A DNA stretch of 11,630 nt from positions 1 through 11,630 of the forward strand of contig JAPXLT010000144.1 in the NCBI GenBank assembly GCA_033809415.1. Reading direction: 5' to 3'. The translations under genes and the position numbers were made by a program. Of this stretch, positions 1-5,945 are shown one piece after another. This DNA is from JAQVUB01 sp033809415 (lineage in GTDB: Bacteria > Verrucomicrobiota > Lentisphaeria > Oligosphaerales > Oligosphaeraceae). A model generated the notes under the pieces. The model was not told the origin of the DNA, searched no databases, and saw only the letters and a program-made list of their open reading frames with translations. Numbering within the stretch: the stretch's first letter is position 1; the number at the start of each line of letters is the position of its first letter.

Positions 1-2
1 GC

Positions 3-197
3 CTTTTTCTGGCAGGGACGCGTCAGCTGTTTAAGAACATTGGAAAGGTGGCTAAGCAGGAGCTGTTGGTGGAATTGGTCGGCATTGGCAATCCGGGATG
101 CTGGATGATCAATGCCGCAATTCCGCAACAGCCGGTTTCTGGAATTCTGCGCATCTGCCTTCCAGCAGAACAAAGGAAAAGCAGTAATGAGTATTGA
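3..197 (+). CDS. C-terminal fragment of an unidentified protein, open at the window edge
   Basis: The third plus-strand frame is open from the window edge to a TGA at 195-197, giving 64 residues without a start. It overlaps the pnp start codon at 187 by 11 bases in another frame, an arrangement typical of translationally coupled neighbours. Codon choice (many CTG, TTG, GTG, GAA) resembles pnp. The residues end in a basic, polar tail (LPAEQRKSSNEY). I do not recognise the family. It is not the end of ribosomal protein S15, which often precedes pnp. The fragment is too short to exclude a chance open frame, and the other two plus frames close early (one near base 30, the other near 110), which mildly favours this one. 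Confidence 0.4.
   Translation, partial: LFLAGTRQLFKNIGKVAKQELLVELVGIGNPGCWMINAAIPQQPVSGILRICLPAEQRKSSNEY
172..177 (+). promoter_or_regulatory. Ribosome binding site of pnp
   Basis: AAAGGA ends 9 bases before the ATG at 187. It decides between this start and the upstream ATG at 112, which has no purine-rich motif at a suitable distance. It lies inside the end of the preceding open frame. Confidence 0.6.
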
Positions 198-2277
198 GAA
201 TGTGAGTATTGATCTGGGCAATGGAAAAACGCTCCAGATTGAAACCGGGAAAATGGCCTTGTTGTGTAATGGTTCGGTAACCGTTCGCCAAGGCGATACG
301 ATGGTGCTGGTCTGCGCATGCAGTGCCGAGCCGCGCCCAGGCATCGATTTCTTTCCCTTGCAGGTCGAGTACCGCGAGCGCTTTGCCGCCGCCGGCAAAA
401 TTCCAGGCGGCTTCTTCAAGCGTGAAGGCCGTCCTACCGAAAAAGAGATTTTGACGGCGCGCATGACGGATCGTCCGTTGCGTCCGCTGTTTCCCGAGGG
501 TTTCATCAATGAAGTGCAGATTGTTTCGACGCTGCTCAGTGCCGATGGTGCAAATGAAGCCGATGTGCTGAGCATTCTGGGTGCTTCAGCGGCTCTGATG
601 GTGTCGGATATTCCGTTCAATGGGCCAGTCGGGGCGGTGCGCGTCGGTCGCGTCAACGGGGAATTTCTGGCCAATCCCACTCATCAGGAAATCCAGAAGA
701 GCGACATGGACTTGGTTTATGCTGGTATTGCCGGCAAGGTGATCATGATTGAAGGTCGCTCGAATGAAATCAGCGAAGAGGATTTGCGCGATGCCATGCT
801 TTTCGCCGACAAAATCGTCCAGAAGCAGATTGAGGCTCAGAAAGAGCTGGCTGCCCGTGCCAGCAAGGAAAAATTTGCCTTTGTTCCCAATTTGCCTCCT
901 GCGGATTTCCTGCAAGCTTGCACTGAATTTTGTGAGGGTCGTTTGCAAGAGGCCTGCTCGGCGGGATGCAAACTTGAGCGCCAGAATCAGCAGGATCAGC
1001 TTTTTGCCGAGATGGTCGAAACGCTGACCCCGAAATTCATCGAGGAAGACGGTACAGTGCCTGATTTCAAGCTGGTCTGGGAGATTTTGCTTGAGAAAGC
1101 CATTCGCAGCCTGGTTCTCGAGAAGGGAATCCGTCAGGATGGTCGCCAGCTTGACGAGTTGCGTCCCATTTCCTGCGAAGTCGGCTTGCTTCCCCGCGTG
1201 CATGGTAGTGCCCTTTTCCAGCGCGGCGATACACAGGCATTGGTCGTCACCACGCTGGGTTCGAGCGATGACGTGCAGGAATTCGATGTGGTGACCGGCG
1301 GCGATAAGGAAAAATCCTTTATCCTGCATTACAATTTCCCGAATTTCAGCACCGGTGAAGTCGGGCGCTACGGCTCGACCGGTCGCCGCGAAATCGGTCA
1401 TGGCGATCTTGCCGAGCGTTCTGTAGCCGCTGTCATGCCGAAGGATTTTCCATATACTGTACGGGTGACCTCGGAGATTTTGGGTTCCAATGGCTCTTCC
1501 TCGATGGCGACGGTTTGCGGCTCGAGCTTGGCGTTGATGGATGCCGGGATTCCGGTCAGCGATGCGGTTGTCGGAATTTCGATCGGTCTGGTGACTGGCG
1601 ACGGCAAACGCGAATTTCTGACGGATATCCTGGGTTCGGAAGATCATTATGGCGACATGGATTTCAAGGTGGCCGGAACCAGCAAGGGGATAACCGGTTA
1701 TCAGCTGGACTTGAAGATCGCCGGCATCGATATCGAAGGCATGTACCAGGCCATGCTGCAGAACCGTGCGGCGCGGGAGAAAATCCGCGCCATTATGAAT
1801 GCCTGCATTGACCGTCCGCGCCCGCAGTTGAGTCCGTATGCCCCGCAAATGAGCGTTGTGCAGATCAACCCCGAGAAGATCGGCGCCTTGATCGGTCCTG
1901 GCGGCAAAAATATCCGCGGCATTCAGGATCAGACTGGTGCCCAGATCAGTGTCGAAGAAGACGGCACCGTGAAAATCTTCACTCCGGATGGCAAGGCGAT
2001 GGAGAAAGCGCGGTATCTGGTTGAGGCTTGCACTGGCGAAGTGGAAGTCGGCAAGATTTATTACGGCACGGTCAAGACAGTCAAGGAATTCGGTGCCTTT
2101 GTGGAAGTTCTTCCTGGCCAGGAAGGCATGGTTCATATTTCTGAGCTGGCGGACTATCGTGTCAAAGATGTTGAGGAAATCTGCAAGGTCGGCGATGAAA
2201 TTACGGTGAAAGTCATTGGCATTGATGACCGGGGCCGGGTGCGCCTGAGCCGCAAAGCCGCGCTCGCAGAACTGTAA
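187..2277 (+). CDS. pnp: Polynucleotide phosphorylase (PNPase)
   Basis: PNPase degrades RNA 3' to 5' by phosphorolysis, releasing nucleoside diphosphates, as a cytoplasmic trimer often partnered with RNase E-type endonucleases. The 696-residue product has the family's usual length and full domain order: first RNase PH domain (about 10-145), helical linker (150-230), second RNase PH domain (about 320-530), KH domain (553-615, with GPGGKNIRG at 570-578) and S1 domain (about 620-692). Conserved motifs include GGFFKREGRP (74-83), the phosphate-binding SNGSSSM (434-440), and EDHYGDMDF (485-493), whose D486 and D492 match the catalytic Asp486/Asp492 of the E. coli enzyme. The ATG at 187 is chosen because AAAGGA lies 9 bases upstream and the protein then starts where the family does; the open frame extends to 112 without homology-like sequence. 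The start overlaps the end of an upstream frame, and a repeat cluster begins within a few bases of the stop. Confidence 0.97.
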   Translation: MSIENVSIDLGNGKTLQIETGKMALLCNGSVTVRQGDTMVLVCACSAEPRPGIDFFPLQVEYRERFAAAGKIPGGFFKREGRPTEKEILTARMTDRPLRPLFPEGFINEVQIVSTLLSADGANEADVLSILGASAALMVSDIPFNGPVGAVRVGRVNGEFLANPTHQEIQKSDMDLVYAGIAGKVIMIEGRSNEISEEDLRDAMLFADKIVQKQIEAQKELAARASKEKFAFVPNLPPADFLQACTEFCEGRLQEACSAGCKLERQNQQDQLFAEMVETLTPKFIEEDGTVPDFKLVWEILLEKAIRSLVLEKGIRQDGRQLDELRPISCEVGLLPRVHGSALFQRGDTQALVVTTLGSSDDVQEFDVVTGGDKEKSFILHYNFPNFSTGEVGRYGSTGRREIGHGDLAERSVAAVMPKDFPYTVRVTSEILGSNGSSSMATVCGSSLALMDAGIPVSDAVVGISIGLVTGDGKREFLTDILGSEDHYGDMDFKVAGTSKGITGYQLDLKIAGIDIEGMYQAMLQNRAAREKIRAIMNACIDRPRPQLSPYAPQMSVVQINPEKIGALIGPGGKNIRGIQDQTGAQISVEEDGTVKIFTPDGKAMEKARYLVEACTGEVEVGKIYYGTVKTVKEFGAFVEVLPGQEGMVHISELADYRVKDVEEICKVGDEITVKVIGIDDRGRVRLSRKAALAEL

Positions 2278-2280
2278 GGG

Positions 2281-2360
2281 ACGATGGACAGTGACAGGAA
2301 TGGACACGATGGACCGAATGGACAAGAATGGACTGCTGAATGGACAATGGACGATGGACA
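2281..2360 (+). repeat. TGGACA-rich block, copy 1 of an 80-bp dispersed repeat
   Basis: This block starts three bases after the pnp stop and is built of degenerate TGGACA-type units. Aligned by eye without gaps to 4365-4444 it differs at only three positions (2292, 2315, 2320). The match includes an irregular stretch (AAGAATGGACTGCTGAATGG) that simple slippage would not create twice, so the two copies share descent by duplication, conversion or transposition. It runs on into further TGGACA units up to about 2370. Confidence 0.85.
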
Positions 2361-2499
2361 GGAATGGACACGTACAGCAGGTGACATTTTTTTGTGCCTG
2401 TCCATTCGTCCATCAAGCGGAAAGTCCATCGCGTCCATGATGTCCATGATGTCCATGATGTCCATGATGTCCATGATGTCCATTCGTGTCCCTGTCCAT
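2284..2499. repeat. Repeat cluster with inverted ends (31-bp arms, 27 matches)
   Basis: The left arm 2284-2314 and the right arm 2469-2499 are inverted copies of each other, matching at 27 of 31 positions counted by eye. The left half carries TGGACA units and the right half their complement, TGTCCA. RNA or single-stranded DNA from this region could fold into a long imperfect hairpin with a loop of about 150 bases. No clear target-site duplication flanks the arms, so although the shape resembles a small non-autonomous element (MITE), it may simply be two oppositely oriented tandem arrays. Confidence 0.7.
2434..2484 (+). repeat. Nonamer tandem array, TCCATGATG x5
   Basis: Five perfect copies of TCCATGATG fill 2434-2478, followed by a partial unit TCCATT. 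The 9-base period leaves all frames open on the minus strand (Met-Asp-Ile repeats), which explains spurious open frames there. Two sister arrays with the same TCCA start but different remainders occur at 2952 and 5860. Confidence 0.95.
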
Positions 2500-2529
2500 T
2501 AAAAACAATCATTTAACCGTTTGAATGGG

Positions 2530-2558
2530 TTGTGGGCGACAGCCTCCCAAGTTTTTTT
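2530..2558 (+). terminator. Possible intrinsic terminator between pnp and rpmE
   Basis: TTGTGGGC (2530-2537), loop GACA, then GCCTCCCAA (2542-2550) can pair with an internal loop: GGC/GCC plus a G-U pair inside and TTG/CAA outside. Seven T follow at 2552-2558. The shape fits a Rho-independent terminator for the pnp transcript, although the stem is imperfect. Because it ends about 30 bases before the rpmE start, it could instead be a leader structure of rpmE. Confidence 0.45.
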
Positions 2559-2588
2559 GTTCTTTGTTGTTAAAAAAAGGATTGTACA

Positions 2589-2795
2589 ATGAAAGCGGAT
2601 ATTCATCCCAAGTATCAGAAATGCGTTGTCAGCTGTGCCTGCGGCAACCAGTTCGAAGTTTTTTCGACGACTGCAAAATCCTCGATCGGCATCTGCTCGA
2701 AATGCCACCCCTTCTTTACCGGCAAACAAAAGCTGGTGGATACCGAAGGCCGCGTAGATGCCTTCAACCGCCGCTACGCCCGCAAACAGGCCTAG
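2589..2795 (+). CDS. rpmE: Ribosomal protein L31 (bL31), zinc-binding type
   Basis: L31 is a small protein of the large ribosomal subunit that contributes to an intersubunit bridge. The 68-residue product begins with the typical MKADIHPKY and has the conserved TGKQK (44-48) and FNRRYA (59-64) segments. Cys16, Cys18, Cys36 and Cys39 form the CxC...CxxC zinc ligand set, so this is the zinc-containing (C+) form rather than the zinc-free paralogue made under zinc shortage. AGGA at 2578-2581 lies 7 bases before the ATG. A strong hairpin follows 25 bases after the stop, so it is probably transcribed alone. The next gene downstream is prfA, a pairing seen in many bacteria. Confidence 0.96.
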   Translation: MKADIHPKYQKCVVSCACGNQFEVFSTTAKSSIGICSKCHPFFTGKQKLVDTEGRVDAFNRRYARKQA

Positions 2796-2820
2796 CCTGA
2801 ACTTTTTGCAAAACTCTCTG

Positions 2821-2869
2821 ACACGGAATATGCCCGCCTCGCGCGGATATTCCGTGTTTGTGTTTCTAT
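2821..2869 (+). terminator. Hairpin terminator of rpmE
   Basis: ACACGGAATAT (2821-2831) and ATATTCCGTGT (2847-2857) form a perfect 11-bp stem. CCGC (2834-2837) and GCGG (2843-2846) can add inner pairs across a small bulge. A T-rich but interrupted tail follows. Placement 25 bases after the rpmE stop and the strength of the stem support termination or 3'-end protection of the rpmE mRNA. The symmetric stem could also act on the opposite strand, but no minus-strand gene ends here. Confidence 0.75.
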
Positions 2870-2870
2870 A

Positions 2871-2937
2871 GGGTGCAGGGTGCAGGGTACAGGGTGCAGG
2901 GTGCGTGGTGTGTGGTGCAGGGTGCAGGGTGCAGGGG
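2871..2937 (+). repeat. G-rich heptamer array (GGGTGCA type)
   Basis: Nearly perfect GGGTGCA heptamers, with variants GGGTACA and GTGGTGT in the middle, run directly after the rpmE hairpin. Successive GGG runs spaced by four bases satisfy the usual G-quadruplex pattern (four G3 runs with loops of 1-7) on the plus strand, that is, on the coding strand of rpmE. Related arrays lie at 4101, 4705 and 5815. Confidence 0.95.
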
Positions 2938-2951
2938 AATGCCGTGTCTTG

Positions 2952-2984
2952 TCCACAATGTCCACAATGTCCACAATGTCCACC
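2952..2984 (+). repeat. Nonamer tandem array, TCCACAATG x3
   Basis: Three perfect copies of TCCACAATG (2952-2978) are followed by a partial TCCACC. Period and TCCA core are shared with the arrays at 2434 and 5860, while the other five bases differ. The array ends about 33 bases before the prfA start, so it lies in or next to the prfA promoter and leader. Confidence 0.93.
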
Positions 2985-3017
2985 CCATTATGTTTTACTT
3001 AACTGGAAGCAACTTTA

Positions 3018-4100
3018 GTGACTCTTGATCGATATATTGAAACCTCATTGTCCCGTTTGCAGGAACTTGAACGGGCCATCTCGGCTTTTGATTTCATGAA
3101 TGGCGACCAGAGGCAATATCGTCAGCTTAACAGCGAGTATCAAAAGCTGAAACGACTTCGGGACACTTGGGAAAACCTGCGGAAAACCCGCAAAGAGATG
3201 CAGGAAAATGAGCTGCTGCGCCAGACAACAAATGACCCGGAATTCTTGCAGCTGATCAATAGTGATCTGGAAGTTTTAGAGAAAGACGAGCATCGTCTCG
3301 ATGGTGAGCTGAAAGCCTTGATTCTACCATCGCACCCCAATGAGGGCAGGGATGTCATTATGGAAATCCGCCCTGCCACCGGCGGCGAAGAGGCAGGACT
3401 TTTTGTGGCAGACCTCGCCAGAATGTACCAGCGCTATGCAGAAATCCGGGGATGGAAAATGGAAGTGCTCGAGAGTACCGAGACAGCGCTTGGTGGACTG
3501 AAAAGTATTTCTTTCACGTTGTCCGGGGACGATGTCTGGGGCACTCTGCATTTCGAGAGCGGGGTGCATCGTGTGCAGCGCGTTCCGGTAACAGAATCAC
3601 AGGGCAGGGTGCATACTTCGACGGTGACGGTGGCGGTTATGGCTGAGGCCGAAGACGTCGATATCGAATTGAAGCCGGAAGACTTGCGCATTGATGTCTT
3701 TCGCGCCTCGGGGCATGGCGGGCAGAGCGTCAATACTACTGATTCCGCAGTACGGGTCACGCATCTGCCAACAGGGATATTTTTTGCCAGCCAGCAGGAA
3801 AAATCGCAGCATCGCAACAAGGAGATTGCCATGCGCCTGTTGCGTTCCAAGTTGCTGGAAATCAAACAAACCGAGGAAGATGCCAAAAATGCGGAGGAGC
3901 GGCGTTTACAGGTCGGCACCGGCGAGCGCAGTGAACGCATCCGCACCTATAATTTTCCGCAAAACCGGGTCAGTGACCATCGCTATGATATTACACTCTA
4001 TGACCTCGAGAATATCCTCGAGGGTAATCTGGACACCCTGATCAGCGAAATCCGAGCCATCGATGCCAACCAACGTCTGGCCGAAGAACTACATATTTAA
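3018..4100 (+). CDS. prfA: Peptide chain release factor 1 (RF1)
   Basis: RF1 reads UAA and UAG stop codons in the ribosomal A site and triggers peptide release. The product has 360 residues, the family's usual length. The N-terminal helical domain (1-105) is followed by the conserved EIRPATGGEEA (116-126), the codon-recognition motif P190-V191-T192 in VHRVQRVPVTESQGR (the PxT tripeptide that marks RF1, against SPF in RF2), and the catalytic GGQ at 234-236 within SGHGGQSVNTTDSAVR. The glutamine is the usual methylation site, but no prmC follows. The start is GTG, with GGAAG 8 bases upstream; there is no better ATG near the expected N-terminus. A G-rich repeat array begins at the very next base after the TAA stop. 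Confidence 0.96.
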   Translation: MTLDRYIETSLSRLQELERAISAFDFMNGDQRQYRQLNSEYQKLKRLRDTWENLRKTRKEMQENELLRQTTNDPEFLQLINSDLEVLEKDEHRLDGELKALILPSHPNEGRDVIMEIRPATGGEEAGLFVADLARMYQRYAEIRGWKMEVLESTETALGGLKSISFTLSGDDVWGTLHFESGVHRVQRVPVTESQGRVHTSTVTVAVMAEAEDVDIELKPEDLRIDVFRASGHGGQSVNTTDSAVRVTHLPTGIFFASQQEKSQHRNKEIAMRLLRSKLLEIKQTEEDAKNAEERRLQVGTGERSERIRTYNFPQNRVSDHRYDITLYDLENILEGNLDTLISEIRAIDANQRLAEELHI

Positions 4101-4199
4101 GGGTGCAGGGTGCAGGGGGCAGGGTGCGGGGGCGGGGTGCAGGGTGCGTGGTGCAGGGTGCAGGGGGCAGGGGGCAGGGGGCAGGGTGCAGGAGGTGCG
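4101..4199 (+). repeat. G-rich heptamer array abutting the prfA stop codon
   Basis: GGGTGCA, GGGGGCA and related units fill about 99 bases with no spacer after the TAA of prfA. The plus strand carries well over four G3+ runs with short loops and so has strong G-quadruplex potential in both the prfA mRNA and the DNA. Units are more degenerate than in the array at 2871. The first unit GGGTGCA is in the same phase relative to the stop as in the minus-strand array behind the ABC ATPase gene. Confidence 0.95.
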
Positions 4200-4328
4200 T
4201 TGGGACGCCAGTATGTACCACCATAGAATACCAAGCAATCGGAGAAAATAACAGTAACAGATAGACCGCAAATCCACATGACCATCCGCCAGAGCAACAG
4301 TCTCTATAAAAAACTTTCGTACTACTCG

Positions 4329-4360
4329 CCCAAAATCTTCTTTTTTGGGAAAGATTTTTT
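4329..4360 (+). terminator. A/T-rich hairpin with T run, possible terminator of prfA
   Basis: CCCAAAA (4329-4335) can pair with TTTTGGG (4343-4349) around a 7-base loop. An alternative 8-bp stem pairs AAAATCTT (4332-4339) with AAGATTTT (4351-4358) and ends in a T run. The two stems exclude each other. The second resembles an intrinsic terminator for transcripts reading through prfA, about 230 bases after its stop; because it is A-U rich it would be weak. Confidence 0.35.
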
Positions 4361-4364
4361 ATGG

Positions 4365-4444
4365 ACGATGGACAGGGACAGGAATGGACACGATGGACAG
4401 AATAGACAAGAATGGACTGCTGAATGGACAATGGACGATGGACA
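4365..4444 (+). repeat. TGGACA-rich block, copy 2 of an 80-bp dispersed repeat
   Basis: Gap-free match to 2281-2360 at 77 of 80 positions by eye, including irregular, non-tandem sequence. At its right end it merges into the regular 14-mer array, which the first copy lacks. This suggests that a shared seed was present first and that slippage then lengthened one copy. Confidence 0.85.
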
Positions 4445-4500
4445 ATGGACGATGGACAATGGACGATGGACAATGGACGATGGACAATGGACGATGGACA
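4425..4500 (+). repeat. Tandem 14-mer array, TGGACAATGGACGA x5
   Basis: Five perfect copies of the 14-mer (4425-4494), each made of the heptamers TGGACAA and TGGACGA, plus a partial sixth. The copies are identical, which points to recent slippage expansion. The first copy also belongs to the 80-bp dispersed block. Confidence 0.95.
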
Positions 4501-4539
4501 GAGATTATGTCACGCCTTTCAGGGCTAATCCCAACATCG

Positions 4540-4593
4540 CCGATCCGACCGATCTACTTGATCCGTCCGATCCGTCCGATCCGACTGATCTGT
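4540..4593 (+). repeat. Nonamer array around GATC (YYGATCYRN x6)
   Basis: Six consecutive 9-base units fit YYGATCYRN: CCGATCCGA, CCGATCTAC, TTGATCCGT, CCGATCCGT, CCGATCCGA, CTGATCTGT. Each contains GATC, so the array clusters six GATC sites at 9-base spacing. A shorter relative in the opposite orientation lies at 11546-11572. Confidence 0.85.
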
Positions 4594-4704
4594 CGGAGAA
4601 AACAATAGACCAGATCACAAATTCGCGTGCCATTCCATCCGTCGAAGCAGCAACCCCTATAAAAATTTTCGTGCCTTTTCGTGTGGTTCGTGGTTAAAAA
4701 ATTG

Positions 4705-4743
4705 CCCTGCCCCCTGTCCCCTGCACCCTGTCCCCTGCACCCT
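4705..4743 (-). repeat. G-rich heptamer array abutting the ABC ATPase stop codon
   Basis: Read on the minus strand this is GGGTGCAGGGGACAGGG repeated, directly continuous with the TAG stop of the ABC ATPase gene (4742-4744), so stop and first unit share bases. The G-rich strand is again the coding strand of the preceding gene, as after rpmE and prfA. The G3 runs would allow a quadruplex in the mRNA 3' end. Confidence 0.92.
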
Positions 4744-5800
4744 ACTCTGCAGGGAGTATGACGACGTCTTCCGGGGCGACATGCAGCTGGCGTTTTTCAC
4801 CGCTTTGCCAGTTGCCGCGTGGATTCAGATCATAAAATTGCAGGGTGGAACTATCACGGCAGTGTGAGATCATGCTGGCCAGCTCGCCAAAATAATCGAT
4901 ATGTTGCAGGGTGACCTCGAGAGAATTTTCCGAAGCTTCTCCGTCCTGAAAGACTTCCGGGCGCAATGATAGCGTGACTGCATCCCCGATTTTCAATGCG
5001 GATGGACAACGTGTGGCATGAAAGCGCCCGATGGCAGTATCGATGGTCACCGATGTATTATCCAGAGATGCTATTTTTCCGGGAATAAAATTGCTTTCAC
5101 CAATAAATCCGGCGACAAAACGGCTGGTCGGCTGGCGATAAATCTCCACCGGCGTGCCAACTTGGCAGATTCGCCCATTCTGCATAACCGCGATGCGGTC
5201 TGCCATACTCAAGGCTTCCTGACGGTCGTGCGTAACATAGATGCCGGTCAAACCGCTTTCCTTGCAAAGACGGCGAATTTCCAGCCGCATATCCCGACGT
5301 AGTTTTGCATCCAGGTTGGCCAGCGGTTCATCCAGGAGCAGGCATCCCGGCTCGACTGCCAAGGTTCTTGCCAGAGCCACACGCTGCTGCTGTCCACCGG
5401 ATAGCGCATTCGGCTTGCGGTCTGCCAGGTCTTCAATCTGCACTCGTTGCAGTGCACGGCGGACCGCCGCTTCACGCTCCCCCTTGGGGATTTTCTTCAT
5501 CTCGAGGCCAAAGGAGACATTTTCAAAAACCGTCAGGTGCGGCCACAATGCGTAGCCTTGAAAAACCATGGCTGTATTGCGTAGGTGTGCAGGCTTGTCG
5601 GTGACTTCCTCATCGCCCAGCAGAATCGTTCCCGAAGTAGGCTTTTCGAAGCCGCCCAGACAACGCAAAAGGGTGGTTTTGCCGCAACCGGATGGTCCTA
5701 GCAGAAAAAATAATTCGCCGTCAGCGATTTCGAGGTTGACATCCGCCAGAGCGGTAACCCCGGAAAATTGCTTGTGGAGGTGTCTGATGCTGATTTTCAT
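4742..5800 (-). CDS. ABC transporter ATP-binding subunit, PotA/FbpC/UgpC type
   Basis: This is the cytoplasmic ATPase of an ABC importer of the polyamine / iron(III) / glycerol-phosphate class; the substrate cannot be told from the sequence. The 352-residue product has Walker A GPSGCGKTT (35-43), Q-loop Gln81, signature LSGGQQQRVALAR (133-145), Walker B CLLLDEP (153-159), D-loop and H-loop His191. A C-terminal TOBE-type regulatory domain covers about 235-350. The ATG at 5798-5800 gives the normal N-terminus. The frame continues 90 codons upstream through repeat arrays (Val-Trp-Thr repeats) into the end of rng, an extension that should not be annotated. No clear ribosome binding site is seen. 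No permease or solute-binding gene accompanies it in the window, so it is an orphan ATPase here or its partners lie elsewhere. Confidence 0.93.
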   Translation of the reverse strand: MKISIRHLHKQFSGVTALADVNLEIADGELFFLLGPSGCGKTTLLRCLGGFEKPTSGTILLGDEEVTDKPAHLRNTAMVFQGYALWPHLTVFENVSFGLEMKKIPKGEREAAVRRALQRVQIEDLADRKPNALSGGQQQRVALARTLAVEPGCLLLDEPLANLDAKLRRDMRLEIRRLCKESGLTGIYVTHDRQEALSMADRIAVMQNGRICQVGTPVEIYRQPTSRFVAGFIGESNFIPGKIASLDNTSVTIDTAIGRFHATRCPSALKIGDAVTLSLRPEVFQDGEASENSLEVTLQHIDYFGELASMISHCRDSSTLQFYDLNPRGNWQSGEKRQLHVAPEDVVILPAE

Positions 5801-5814
5801 GATGCATTCACAAA

Positions 5815-5847
5815 GGGTGCAGGGTGCAGGGTGCAGGGGGCAGGGGG
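5815..5847 (+). repeat. G-rich heptamer array upstream of the ABC ATPase gene
   Basis: GGGTGCA units with a final GGGGGCAGGGGG form a short array 14 bases before the ABC ATPase start codon (read on the minus strand). Here the G-rich strand is the template strand of the flanking minus-strand genes, unlike the other three arrays. It would occupy the leader or promoter of the ATPase gene. Confidence 0.93.
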
Positions 5848-5859
5848 ACGAGACCGTTG

Positions 5860-5895
5860 TCCACACTGTCCACACTGTCCACACTGTCCACACTG
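5860..5895 (+). repeat. Nonamer tandem array, TCCACACTG x4
   Basis: Four perfect copies of TCCACACTG. It is the third array in the window with TCCA plus five array-specific bases. On the minus strand it encodes Val-Trp-Thr repeats in the frame that runs into the ABC ATPase, which explains a misleadingly long open frame. Confidence 0.95.
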
Positions 5896-5911
5896 CCCTG
5901 TAAGCAGGACT

Positions 5912-5930
5912 CGCAACCGGGACGGTCGCG
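5912..5930 (-). terminator. Hairpin 16 bases after the rng stop
   Basis: On the minus strand CGCGACCG, loop TCC, CGGTTGCG forms an 8-bp stem with one G-U pair. It lies 15 bases beyond the rng stop codon. No T run follows, so it is either a weak or Rho-assisted terminator, or a 3' structure that shields the mRNA end. Confidence 0.45.
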
Positions 5931-5945
5931 CCACTCTTTAAACCA

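Larger units (their letters stand above)
4101..4741. other. Gene-free convergent gap filled with repeats
   Basis: Between the convergent prfA and ABC ATPase genes there are 641 bases with no supportable gene. In order it holds: the G-rich heptamer array, about 130 bases of unique sequence, a CCCAAAA/TTTTGGG hairpin, the TGGACA block and 14-mer array, about 40 unique bases, a GATC-containing nonamer array, and finally an A/T-rich stretch with TTCGTG-type repeats before the heptamer array in opposite orientation. Open frames across it on either strand consist largely of repeat-encoded residues and are not credible genes. Confidence 0.85.

Noticed and set aside
112..186. N-terminal extension of pnp from the ATG at 112
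   Set aside because: The 25 extra residues are not family-like, and the ATG at 187 has a well-placed ribosome binding site.
586..2325. A 579-codon open frame on the minus strand opposite pnp
   Set aside because: It is antisense to a fully conserved pnp and its translation is a composition-driven shadow with no recognisable domain.
2434..2484. CRISPR-like array
   Set aside because: The repeats are 9 bases long and directly adjacent, with no spacers; the same holds for all the other arrays.
4501..4540. Possible tRNA-like or conserved RNA segment between the repeat arrays
   Set aside because: No cloverleaf pairing or T-loop motif could be found.
4278..4697. A 139-codon plus-strand frame in the prfA-ABC gap
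   Set aside because: Most of it is encoded by the TGGACA and GATC repeats (Trp-Thr-Met-Asp and Asp-Pro-Ser-type repeats), and it has no ribosome binding site.
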